Shown here in pieces: positions 1 to 11,340 of a DNA stretch of 64,000 nucleotides. This DNA comes from Polyodon spathula. Its lineage: Eukaryota > Chordata > Actinopteri > Acipenseriformes > Polyodontidae. A program made the position numbers and the translations under genes. Below the pieces are notes generated by a model, which saw nothing but the letters and a program-made list of their open reading frames with translations, was not told the origin of the DNA and made no database searches. Within the stretch, counting starts at the first letter, position 1, and the number at the start of each line of letters is the position of its first letter. The stretch lies in assembly GCF_017654505.1 (NCBI RefSeq), contig NC_054555.1, forward strand, positions 5,138,835 to 5,202,834, read 5' to 3'.

Positions 1-58
1 GTTTAATGCCCTCAATGATGGACAGCACTTCCTTTGGCAAAGTGCCTCCACCACACAG

Positions 59-161
59 TATGCAGCACTTGGGTCTCCTTGGAGATCACCCAGCCAAGCA
101 CTCATCTGGCCCGACTAGACTTAACCTCTGAGATCTGAATCTATGGTGGCATGGCTGCAAG
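59..161 (-). pseudogene. 5S rRNA-derived fragment
   Basis: Read on the minus strand, the segment follows vertebrate 5S rRNA in order: CAGCCATGCCACC (5S GGCCATACCACC), then CAGATCTCAGAGGTTAAG (5S TGATCTCGGAAGCTAAG), GTCGGGCCAGATGAGTGCTT (5S GTCGGGCCTGGTTAGTACTT), GGCTGGGTGATCTCC, and a GTGCTGCATAC end. There is a deletion of about 15 bases around the 5S CGCGCCCGATCTCG segment plus many substitutions, so it is not a functional gene. It could be a retroposed 5S copy or the head of a 5S-derived (SINE3-type) element. Confidence 0.75.
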
Positions 162-730
162 ATAATGCTAAATCAATCAAATAAGCAGGTAGATAAAACA
201 ATTAGGAAGTGTTTCGCTAATAGAGAAGTTATATAAGAGCCCTCACTATTAAAAACAAACATTATCTACCTTTGTAATCATTCATATTGCTTACAGTAAG
301 ACATTTGCTTTCAAGAGCACCGCTGAGGATGGGCTTAGCTTCATGATAGAAGCACACTGGGCCAGACTTTTGTGAGCTACACTGAACGTACCTTAACTTG
401 CTGTTTGTAAAGAATGGTTTACAGTAAAACATGGCATGATTTAAGGTAGTCTGTCACAAAACAAGAAGGGGTCAGTGATGGTGTAAGATTCCCCAGTCAT
501 TTTGCTGTTGCTGCTCCAATTTTCATAGGAAGGGGGTTGTCATTGAAAAGATACACAGCTCTCAGCTTCTCTATGTCTGCAATGTCTGATGCAGAGCGAG
601 ACCATGAGATCTGTCATGCCTTGCCCTGATAAATCAACATCATGTTAGTATGTTACATTCCTTTATACTTTTAATATTCTCCTGTCTTATTCTATGCCTC
701 CAAGGAGAATGTCAGAGTGTAGGCTTCCTT

Positions 731-765
731 ATTACTTATTTAGCAGACGCTTTGATCCAAAGTCA
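731..765 (-). mobile_element. SINE tail fragment
   Basis: ATTTAGCAGACGCTTTGATC resembles the antisense form of the fish SINE tail GGATAAAGGCGTCTGCTAAAT. The body is not recognisable. Confidence 0.5.
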
Positions 766-886
766 GGGGGCAGGTATACCAACAAGAAACTCAATCACGC
801 AAAAAGAGTTCTATTGTTACAGTTCACTGCCTAATTTGTCAGTAAAAATTAAATACACAGGAGTTAAAAAAAAACCCAACACACAC

Positions 887-1035
887 CTCCTATATCTGGT
901 CTCAGCTTGTTGTCATATCCATCCAGCAAGCTATTTAAAATGTGAGTGACATCACTCTCATACACCTTTGGAGTCAACACCCAGGTTTTGTTTGAGGAGA
1001 AATCTTCATAGTCATCATCTTCTTTTTGTAGAGAG
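887..1035 (-). CDS. GABRG2: GABRG2 exon 2, mature N-terminus
   Basis: This 149 bp exon follows a strong pyrimidine-rich acceptor (TTTCTGTTGTTATTAG) and ends at GGAG|GTGTGT. It encodes the acidic start of the mature protein (KEDDDYEDF), a potential N-glycosylation site NKT and the family motif [11 protein letters not shown]. The phase at both ends matches the signal exon and the expected next exon. The donor GTGTGT is weaker than GTAAGT. Confidence 0.94.
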
Positions 1036-1176
1036 CTAATAACAACAGAAAGACAATTTTAAAGCAGCCGCAGATACCATTAAGTTGCTTACCAATTAAT
1101 ATCAGATATGGATATTCGGGGTCTTATAAGAGGGGGGATGGGGGGGCATGTTAAAAACTGCCAAATCTAAGGGAAA

Positions 1177-1269
<93 letters not shown>

Positions 1270-1690
1270 GATTTGCTGTGTTCTATACACTGCAATGAAG
1301 GTTCAGTTTAAGTGGCTTGCATGAGAGACAAGACAAGAGATCGGCTGAAAGAATGACTCAAGTGATATCTAATGAATGGTTTCAACAGTTTATTAAATTG
1401 ATACAATTTGCATTATAGGAATGTGCATATGCTGTGTTAGAAATACACCGTCATATGGTCATTATATTTAATCACAAATGAAAACATCAAAGTTTGTCGT
1501 GGCTTGTGCTCTTTCATTAACCTAGATACTCATGCAGCCTGCGTGGTATGAATCAAGTTCACAAAGTATATAATTAAACTTGAACTGTGAACTAGATGTG
1601 AACTTAATACACTGGAATAATACACAGTACATACAGCTGCAGCCAAAGGTTTTGCATCCGCCTAACAGGTTTAGGATTTAAGACCTAATT

Positions 1691-1739
<49 letters not shown>

Positions 1740-4700
1740 GTATATATATATATTATATTATATAATATATATATTTTGTACTACATATAAAACATGTAGA
1801 TATTTTATTAATGTAAATCGCAGATAGTGTATTGGAAGACATAATAGTAGAACAGTATATTAGATTAGATTTTGAAATGCCACATTTTTCACATTTTGTC
1901 GGTGTTTTGATAAGTATATGGAAAATTAACAAGCGGTATGTAATTCAATATATTATTCAGCAGGCTGCATTCAACTTTATCAAGCAAAACAAGTTAATAC
2001 TATAGGTTGATGACAAGCTTTTGGCCATAGCTGTCCACTGTTCTTCCACATGATACATGACTTTCACATTGGTAAGAAATATTGCAAATCTCTCTGCAAT
2101 AGATGGATAGGCTCAGTGCAAACACAGCAGGTTATTTATTGGTTCTGCCTTCACATGTTCACAGGAATGTGTTTACTGAATACCCCTGAGACTTTACTAA
2201 TCAAATTGTAAACAATGCTTAAGCTATGAAGGCAGCATGTCTAACAGCACTCTGCTCTAATAATTCTTCAACATGGTGCATAAATGCATTGATAACTGAA
2301 TTGTCCTGCCATTATGAAAATGTAACATTAGGAACAGGCTACTGTAACTACCGGTAAGGGAAAGGCTGATTTAAAAGCAAATGAGTTTGATTTTATTGCT
2401 GTAATATGTGCCGAGCAGTTTAAATGCAATCACTCCCTCAGAGCTGCCTAAAAGCTATCTCTCTTGTGCAGAATAATTGTCTTTGTAATTGCAGTTGCTA
2501 TTTAGACAGTAGCTATTAAACAGCATTAGTACAGGGTAGGGTCCTATAAAAGAAAAGAGACAGCACATCACACATGCATAGTGCAACCAACAGATGTGCA
2601 TGAAAGGAAGAGAATTAACATATTATTTTTTTAAAAAAAAAGTCTTCCAAAGTTTATAAGGTCAAACAATAGTCTTTCATTGGTTCACAAATATATTTGG
2701 GGTTTAATGCTGCCTAAATATGGTACCAACCAACTATGCTGGGCATGTACTTAGCAGAGCTGGTAGACTGGTATAAAGTCCTTCAACATAACACATCTGC
2801 CTAGCCATTAAGCACTGTTTCAGGCAGTTTGAGTGCACTTTTAAAGGTTGCATGAGTCATAATGGATCTTGGATATATCCGACAATGTTGCAAAAATGGT
2901 TCACAGTCCTTCTGATCCCAGAAAATACAGCCGCAATTGTGAGTACTGGAAACATTTACAAAATGAATAAGAATACATTAATGCGGCAAAGAGCCAATGT
3001 AAAAGTATAGACAGATGCAGCACATCTTAAGCACTGCAAGTACAAATAGTATGAGGAACAGAATGCAGCACATGTACAGCAGCAAAGAAGAACACTGCAC
3101 AACGGTGATGAATCAGGAGCATAATGATCTAAATTCAGTTATTGCTACAGTATGTTCCTCGTTGCTCATGCTGTTGAATAAACTGTACTCAACAATCAAA
3201 AACCACAATTGCAGCTAAATATTAATTTGTTTATTCATTGATTTTTAAACTGGGAATTAAGCAACAGGGGGAAACATTGGAGGCAGTCAAAGAAATGTGT
3301 TAGCTGTTTTTGTATTTTGTACTAGGAGGCTGATTAGGAGTGACAAGGTGGCTTTTGGTATTTACACAGTGTTGAATTTGGGCATACTGTTTATATCCAA
3401 AGTTAAGTTAGAAAGGAACATCTAGAACCTCTCTACGTATTACACTTTTCTGATGCTTAATTTGTAGAGGGATTTACCAGCCAAACATACCCTACCACTT
3501 TATGTAAGTCTATAGAGATACAAACCAAGCACTGTTTGTGATTACATTCTCTTTGGTTAAAAAAAAAAAACATGGTTTATTGTCATACACTTTTTGGAAC
3601 TACAGTAATGGACAATTGCTTGATAAGGTGCAGTAAGGGAAATCCAGAATCGTAATCCAAAATCCTAAACTATTTGTGCACACATTTTTGATTCAGCTGT
3701 AATAAAAAAGTATTTATATTTTTTCTTGTACTTTCTACATTTACTGTGGAGTACCTATAAATCATTTAAATTCAAATGACAAGATCAGATGAATATTGTA
3801 CACATTGATAACAGCTGTTGGATAGATTGTGCAACCTCATTTTGTCTAACTGTCAACATGTTTTCATCGAATTAGGAAAATAATTCAACAAGTGTCGCTG
3901 ACTCAGTGCTGTGAAATCACCATGCCTTTTAAGTGCATTTAGTAATGATTTTCAGGTGACACATTTATAATACTTTAATTAGCACAGATGGTCTTTGTCC
4001 AGTTTCTAGGAGTGGAGTGGTCTTTACCAACAGACATGAAATGTAAATATGAGATGATGGCAGCTGACTTTACATCCACTGGGAATGCCTTTCGCCAGCA
4101 AGGGTATTTGGTGTTGTTCTGCATTTGTGTAAGACTTAAAGGATTTTTTTTTCTTATCTACTCAGCACTTTCAACAGTTTACTTGCTTCTTGCTAACACC
4201 ATAAAAAATGCTGACAAACCAATGTGGAATACAACCCACAAATTTGACTGGATTAGTGGTAGCCATTATAAGACTACTGCACACAGCTTATCATCACTAG
4301 GCAATTCACATGTAATCTAGAAGCTATTTAGATGATATTTCTATCTGATATCCATCTGAAGTCACAAGACTATGTGGTTGTTTCTCTAGAAAGAAAAAAA
4401 AAACAATAATTAGGTTCAATTATATTAGATTATTCCATGTTTTAAATGTGCAAACATGTAAAAAATCTTTCAACAGAATGCTGTCTTGATAAAGACTGGT
4501 AAATCTGACCGATATCTGAATTTCAGTTTAAAACACCTAGGTTTGATTTTGGAGGGGATTTTGCAAAAGACACTCAGTAAGAGCATGCCATGCGTTTTGG
4601 CTGTGCTTTTGAGAATAATGTGTTCTGACAGACAAGCTTGTTGCTCCTGGACTGTTTGTTAGGTTGTGAGAGGCTACTTGGCTTATTGTAAGCAGGGTGA

Positions 4701-6700
4701 GCAGTGCTCATGAGATGACAGTGAAGGAGAAGGATGACATGCTTCTTTAATTAAGCCATACATAACAATTATGGGAAAAAAAATCTGTTGTAGGATGCAT
4801 AGGCATTTTGTGTTCAGATTTTCTGTTGTACAAGCAAAATACAAATGAAAAGAGTCAGCATTTTAGCTAATGGCTGGCAGGTGTCAGATTGTGACATACA
4901 CCTCTGATGTACTACCTGGGTCTACAGGTCAGTCATAGCTTTACTTTGTGGTGTACATAAATTGATGATTTGCTAAGCGTACCAATAAAAAATAGGGTCA
5001 TGAATCAGTCTCATTCATGCATTAGATTATGTCGAAGAAATATGAATATTCCTTCTTCATCTATTTGAATGATGGAGAGGGGTGTTTATCTTTTGTTTTG
5101 ATTCTTGCTCAAACTGAATTAGATGACATCTCTCATACAAGAGACACCCTCTTATATTTTAAGTAAAAGCAGACACTTCTATTCTCAAAATGTGTAAGTC
5201 AGTTATTTTATTGATGTAAATGCTGTCTATATGTCATGGTCATTTGTTGATGGTGCATTGTGGGCTTGGTATATTGAATAGTTTTCAAGTTATGTACATT
5301 TTAATCAAAATCCTTTGTGCTACTTGACAGATTTGGAAAACTCATTATCAGTCATTGATGAGCTGAAATGGCCTCTTCTTACAGATACAATAAAAACTGA
5401 AGAGACTGAACATTTGTGGCTGCAAGACATGTGCATAAGTCTGTTTTAGGGTTTAACTGGCTTCTGACCAACAAAAATCAAACCAAGGACCATGTTTTAA
5501 ATATATGAGTTAAACTGAAATTGTACATCAGTGTTTCCTTTACTAGATCTATTAACACAAAAGCAGAGTGGAGGGAAACAATAAGGGTGATTAGTCACAG
5601 AGTCTCTTGTGTTTCAGATTACATAATACAGTACTGAAGCATACATTTTCAAAAATGAAATCCAGTAAACACAGCTTTTGTTATCTAAAAATAAAATAAA
5701 AATACAACCTGCTTTAGTGAACATTAACAGGCTCTAACCACAGTCAGCAAAACAATATCACTTATGTAATGTTTTTAATGTTTATTTGTTTAAAAATAGC
5801 ATCCAGCTATGCAAATGAACAGCAAAGATGGACTAGTAACACTTGGTGTTGTTTATAAAGCAATAAAATGACATAAAGGAATAGACAGAGAAAGAAAGAC
5901 AAAACATTATCATACATGTTGATCAAAAGGGTTACAAAAACAACATTTCCTTTTAGAATGTTGCTAAAACTGATTTGGGGCTATTTAAGGAATAAGAAAT
6001 ATGATTACATCTTCACTCATGGTGTGTTAGTTGGGCCAAACCATTCTTGAATAATACACATTCTAACTAAATAAAACCATATCAATCAATATTATTAGAA
6101 AATGTAAAGATAAAACATTTTTTTTGTATGTGTGGCCATGTTTCAGTATGGCAGCATTTTCCACTAGGTTAACTTGAATAAAAGGAAAAAAAAAATCTGA
6201 TCCATCGTCATCTACTGTTACCAGTACTTATGAAGGGAAAACCTTCAGATAATATTATTTTGTGCATGTTTAAAAGGAAACACAGTGTTCTGTGTAATTA
6301 CATCATGCCCACAGCAAAAGTTTGAATGTATTAATGTTATATCTATATTTTTATATGAAAAGAATATGATAATGTCACTTCTGTGGAATATATTCCTGTT
6401 CTTTCTTCTTTAAGTTCCTATTGTTAGGGTAAAAATGTACAATTCAAAACAAAACCCTGAGATACATCTTACAAAGTTACTTTATGATATACCTACATCA
6501 ACAAATCAATAACACATCAATGATACAATGAATACGGGTATTCTGTTTAATAGATTTGATACATATATACCAATTATAGCTATAGATTCGCTAGGTTCAC
6601 TGCAGTGGCATTCCACTTAAGTTTACCAGGAAGTTCAAACGCATCAATACATTTGGAAACAGAGCCCTTGTTCTGCATATTTAGAGTAAAATGTATGCAC

Positions 6701-6756
<56 letters not shown>

Positions 6757-7319
6757 CTCAAATTCATCGATGGCTTAACAATGGAAACACGTAAACCAAT
6801 GCATACAAACACCTGACAGTCTAATAAAGGTTTGCCTTCCTGCCTATGAAAAGCATAAGGTTTAATAGCGAGACACACAACAACAACAAAGCTTGAGTAG
6901 ATAAAGTGATGCGTATCCAACCAAGTCTAATGTAATGGTTTTCAGAAGGAGTTTTTTTTGTTTGTTTGTTCGTTTTGATTTTTATTACAGCCCGTTTTAT
7001 GAATCGAAAAATATATTCAACATCTTCGAGGTTGGATGGTCTGTTTTTGTCAAAGGTAATCTTACATATGGTGTAGCAATATTTAACAAAATACAGCTGT
7101 TTATCGGTAAGAACTGTTAAAAAAATATACGAAGCAACGGATGAGCGAATGAATGGATGCACACCATTCCATGAAATAACAGATGCATGCGTTTTCTGCT
7201 TACCTTGTAGGAAGACTAGCAATTAGAAAGGACCACAGAATCATTCTTAAAGAATAAGCAGGTTTCGCCATCGCAGTCGAGCATTTGGGTGTTACATTTA
7301 GAGGAGCCATGGTCACCAT
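887..7319 (-). CDS. GABRG2: GABA-A receptor subunit gamma-2, 5' part (exons 1-2); gene continues off the left edge
   Basis: Gamma-2 is the subunit that gives the channel synaptic clustering and forms the alpha/gamma benzodiazepine site. The coding join seen is 7319-7204 and 1035-887, encoding 88 residues plus one base. After the signal peptide the product reads [20 protein letters not shown], then [17 protein letters not shown] and [12 protein letters not shown]. The [17 protein letters not shown] signature is gamma-2. Gamma-1 and gamma-3 differ there. The next family exon (68 bp) is not between 1 and 886, so it lies outside the window. The gene sits head-to-tail behind GABRA1, as in the conserved vertebrate cluster. 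Confidence 0.94.
1179..1267. repeat. (TC)n(TA)n compound microsatellite
   Basis: About 18 TC units join about 25 TA units with one ATAATA break. Confidence 0.97.
1634..2033. mobile_element. Mariner-like MITE, copy 1 (expanded by a TA run)
   Basis: It starts TA|CAGCTGCAGCCAAAGGT and TTTGCATCCGCC, and ends with the inverted form TTGGCCATAGCTG. The interior shows family segments such as GTGTTTTGATAAGTATATGG, GCGGTATGTAATTCAATAT and ATTATTCAGCAGGC. An 80-bp TA-rich expansion lies at 1696-1772. It is diverged from the copies at 17.7 and 51.8 kb. Confidence 0.85.
6701..6755. repeat. (TTA)n microsatellite
   Basis: About 18 perfect TTA units in GABRG2 intron 1. Confidence 0.97.
7204..7319 (-). CDS. 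GABRG2: GABRG2 exon 1 coding part (signal peptide)
   Basis: The start ATG is at 7319. An in-frame TAA lies 21 nt upstream (7340-7338) with no other ATG between, so no longer product is possible within this exon. A second in-frame ATG at 7310 has the better context ACCATGG and may be used. The peptide begins [20 protein letters not shown], followed by a hydrophobic [11 protein letters not shown] core. The roughly 39-41 residues before the mature end match the long leader of mammalian gamma-2 in length but not in sequence. The donor is CTACAAG|GTAAGC. Confidence 0.88.
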
Positions 7320-8000
7320 CTTCTTTTCCCCCTTTCTTTATTGCAAATTTGATGTGTTCCTGTATTTACGGTGTACCTTCACTGTGATACATTACACACA
7401 TAGCAGATCGTATTAGTGTGGTGGGTTCGAAATGCGATCTGCAGCAATGCTACAGCCAGAACTCATCAAATCAAAGCAATCTTCACAGATCTTAAGAAAT
7501 CAATACACAAATTACATGAATCCAGCAGCCCAGGAAAACCTTAAAATCCAGCGGCTAGCAAATATCTCTGAGCTTCGGTTTGAATGCAGATTATCTCTAG
7601 GGTCAAAGAAGAATCAACACATGCGTGGTTTCATCGCACGGAGAGAGACAAAAATAAATAAAATACAATAAATAAACCTTATTTCTATTCTATTCTATTC
7701 TATAAATAAATAAAATATAATAAATAAACCTTGTTTCTATTCTATTTTTAATACCTGCTCATAGCTCCATTGCATTTATAGTTAAATTGGCCAAAATATA
7801 CAGCGGCGTTTCTCATATCCTTACGTACCAAGCCGTGCAATGTGTTTGGTGTACGATGTTCATTCAGACAGTCTGCGTATCACAAAATGCTGATTTGTCG
7901 ACAGAAAAGCGTGACAATTACAGCACAGACAAAGTACTCTGTGATGTAAAGCAGTGTTGGATTTCAGGATTATAGAATGGTAGAATTTGCTCGAAAAGAC
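7320..8000 (-). promoter_or_regulatory. GABRG2: Probable GABRG2 5' UTR and promoter region
   Basis: This is the sequence directly upstream of the GABRG2 start codon in continuous exon 1. It includes some CpG (GTTCGAAATGCGAT, CATCGCACGG, GGCGTTTC) and a local AT-rich tandem duplication. No TATA box can be fixed with confidence. The call rests on position. Confidence 0.4.
7652..7749. repeat. Tandem duplication with TTCTA repeat
   Basis: A unit of about 50 bp (AATAAATAAAATACAATAAA, then TAAACCTTATTTCTATTC) is repeated as TAAATAAAATATAATAAATA, then AACCTTGTTTCTATTCTATT. Four TTCTA units separate the copies. Confidence 0.85.
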
Positions 8001-8618
8001 CAAACCGGTGTGTTTTACAAAGCAGCATTAGTCACTGCTGCACTAGATATGTATATCAAAGTTATCATTGTAACAGTATTCATTATATTTATTATGTTCA
8101 TGTTGGTTAGAAAGATGGGCTTCATAAGTTCTAATTGGGCCTACACAATTTAATATTATGAGGGTACTGTATATATTCCTTAGGTTATATTTATTGTACA
8201 TATACATACAGTAATTGCTGTCAATTTAATTAGACTAAACCAAATCTACAACACTGAATGTACATTATACATATGCCATTTCTGAGGTGGAAAACACTTC
8301 CGATACAATAATATATAATTTTACTACTTTGCACTGTAATATGCTCATTGCTTGAAGAATCACTGGTGTTGATAGGATGTGCCAGCCATGTCACTAAGAA
8401 TGCAGATCCTTGTTGACACACAATTGACACTCATCACCTGCTGCAAATGAAGGCTTTCAGACTGCACTGAAATTTAGCAGAACCAATCAACTGCCATATA
8501 GTTCAGGTGTCCACAGATCAGAAAATCTGACTGGTTCTAGACTGTGTGGTATCTGTTTTAAACTGGTATTCTGTCAAGTTGTGTGGAACTATGGAAATTC
8601 CTGTTAGACAGAGGCAGC

Positions 8619-8639
8619 TTCAGGACCACGGAGAACAAC
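8619..8639 (+). promoter_or_regulatory. Weak REST/NRSE-like motif upstream of GABRG2
   Basis: TTCAGGACCACGGAGAACAAC matches the 21-base NRSE consensus (TTCAGCACCACGGACAGCGC followed by C) at 16 positions. It lies about 1.3 kb upstream of the GABRG2 start. Two mismatches fall in core positions, so binding is uncertain. Confidence 0.3.
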
Positions 8640-10585
8640 TCAACAATGTACCTTTATGCCAGAAAACCAGGGTCCATATTAGAAACCACATTCTGGTAGC
8701 AGTTTGTTAAATTTTGATTTATTCTACAGGTGAAAATTCATTGTATGAAAATAAAGCATTCCCAGCATTTACACTAGTTGAACCAATTTCTATTTTACGA
8801 AAACTTAAATAAATAAATAAATACATACATACATACATACATACACAAGAGATTAAATAGCTATACAGAAGATTGATTTATGTTTTGAAACAAAACAAAC
8901 CACTGAGCCTCAGTAAAAGTTCAGTTTAGCCTGGTTGCTCATAAAACTAGAAGGTTATCATTTCAGACTTTAACAAATGCTCTGGACAAAATCAGTCCAT
9001 TTCAGGGGACGCTGTTGGAATGGAAATACTCTTCATTTGATTGAAGAGCTGCTACTTCTTGTTGTTCAGTTCTTGCAATACTTTGAGTTTCACCACTAGG
9101 ACTGCATGAAAACAAATCTGCAGGTTAGAGCAGTATTGCTTAGCAGTATCAGTACCATGGACAGCTCAGATAACTACAACTTGAACCAAACTGAAAAATA
9201 TGATATTATCTTCACATACGGTATGAGCCAAATGCTTATATTTATATTGTGAGTGAACAAATGCAACTGTGAAAAGAAAAGCTAAGCAGAAAATGTATTG
9301 TTTATTGTACACCATTTATACAGTTTGATGTAGTAGCCAGAGGATATTATGTAGGGCAGATGAAACGACAGTGATATATGAGTTCTAATAAAAGCCTTTT
9401 AATTTAAAAAAATTGAGTCTGAGTGATTTTCATCTGTTTTTTACTGTTGTTAGATGTGGGGCTATAACTCTTTAACGATAAACCTTAGTAAAAAGGGTCA
9501 GGTCGCTAGCGGGTTATTTAACATTGGATGGACGCTAAAAGTTTTTAATATATTTTTCATAAAAATCTTTCATAAAAATCGAATATTTGTATGAGATAAT
9601 GGTTGAAGAGAACTTATGTTACAGCTATATAATTTTGGTGGTCAAAATGCTAGTACAGCTTTACAAATTAAAATCTACTTGGAAATATAATTTAATACAG
9701 CTATATTTTAATTGATATCAAGTGACCAAGAGGAATGCTGCAGAACATGATACATAATTATATAGATTTTGCTCCATTGCTAATGTTAATGAGTCTTAAA
9801 GGCGTAGTCCCTAAGGTTTTAAAATCAATTTCTTTCCCTTTCTTAGGTTCAGTACCATTTCCAGCTATTAGAATCTTCCAGCTAATGTTGCTGAGGTTGG
9901 AACACTGATTCAATCAGGCTCTCAATTTAACCCTAGCTCAAGCCATGGACATTTTTGCTTGTGTTGCTTTGCTCCTATGCTGCCCCCCACCCCACCCCAC
10001 CATATTTGCAATGTTCCACTGGGGGTGGGGATGCTTAAGTCCCACCTCACCTCTTCACAAGAGTGACTCCACTGCATCTGAGGAGGCCTAATCATACCTT
10101 ACTCCATGCTCCCTCCATGAGCCCACATTAATCGACTCTAAGCTAGGCAGACCGCTTCCCATAAGTATGCAGTGTTTTTTTTTTCTCCTGAAAGGCCTGT
10201 GTTTGTTTTCTAATCATCATAATATTGATTGCATAAAATCATAATGAATGTGTAGAATGCTAAAGTGCTAACCCCATTTAATCGGTTAGGTTTATACTCC
10301 TGCAGCTTTCAGTATTACATTTTCAATGCATGTAGATTTTTCTCCACAAAAGATAAGAGCAGCTATCCATTTCAGCATGGTCAGGTTGTTGGCAAAAGTT
10401 GGCTTTTCGAAGACTGAACTTTACACAAACATTCTTTGTACTGTCAATTGTCAGACAATAGGTGAGATCCAACAAGTCTTTCAAATATTCTCAGGCAACA
10501 GTAAAGCATGGAAGTTTTTCACTGATGGTGCAGGGAGCTAGCTCTGAATAATCTCAAAACAGGTTAATCTGTTTATACTATGTGT

Positions 10586-10719
<134 letters not shown>

Positions 10720-11276
10720 TACACAGTCCCTCCTAATTACCATAAAATGACACCCACTTACGCAGTCCTTAAAATTTTGTGTAAACCTGTGTCATAATAT
10801 ACAAGAACAGGGTCAAGAGCAATCCGAGTAAGACATTGCTTGTTGTATTTTTTCTTACAGAAGGGCTGGCGTCCAATTGAACAATTGCCTTAGTTGCCAT
10901 CCATTTGTTGAATGTGACCAACCGTGACAGCTGTGTAAGACTTCTGATTACCCAAGGCTGGTGAGCAATTTGGCACAAAGATCTCACCATCTGATACTGG
11001 GATTAGAGCAGCACACAAAAGAAAAACTGGAGTCAATTTATCATTCTGACTCACAGGGATAACCGAACTTAATGCATGTTACAGTCGCTTATTTAAATGC
11101 ATAATATTATAGCAAATACGTTTAGTAAGAAGTAGTTTGTGTGCATTGTATCTTATTGCATAAGATAGTCTCTAATTTCTTTACTCTCATCATAGATGTC
11201 CCCTCCCTTGACCCAAAAGTGAAGTTTGTGTTTTTGATGAAAATGGAGTTAAGAAGGAAAAGTATTAAGACAGTAA

Positions 11277-11283
11277 GGCGCGC

Positions 11284-11336
<53 letters not shown>
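11277..11336. repeat. (CG)n(TG)n microsatellite
   Basis: A short CGCGCGCG run continues into about 25 TG units. Alternating purine-pyrimidine tracts of this type favour Z-DNA. Confidence 0.97.

Positions 11337-11340
<4 letters not shown>

Larger units (their letters stand above)
1..886 (-). other. GABRG2: GABRG2 intron 2, partial
   Basis: Intron sequence left of the GGAG|GTGTGT donor. It contains a 5S rRNA-derived fragment (59-161) and a short SINE-tail fragment near 731-765. I see no exon. Confidence 0.85.
1036..7203 (-). other. GABRG2: GABRG2 intron 1 (6.2 kb)
   Basis: The intron is AT-rich. It contains the TC/TA microsatellite at 1179-1267, a mariner-like MITE at 1634-2033, and an ATT microsatellite at 6701-6755. 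I find no extra exon. The scattered short open frames have no recognisable domain. Confidence 0.9.

Noticed and set aside
1..886. Search for GABRG2 exon 3 at the left edge
   Set aside because: No minus-strand sequence encodes the expected VKPT...NSIGPV segment, so the exon lies outside the window.
3988..4320. 110-residue open frame on the plus strand in GABRG2 intron 1
   Set aside because: No recognisable domain. It is antisense to an intron and of a length expected by chance in AT-rich DNA.
9983..10030. C-rich run followed by GGGGGTGGGG as a functional hairpin
   Set aside because: The arms can pair, but the low-complexity composition makes this likely by chance.
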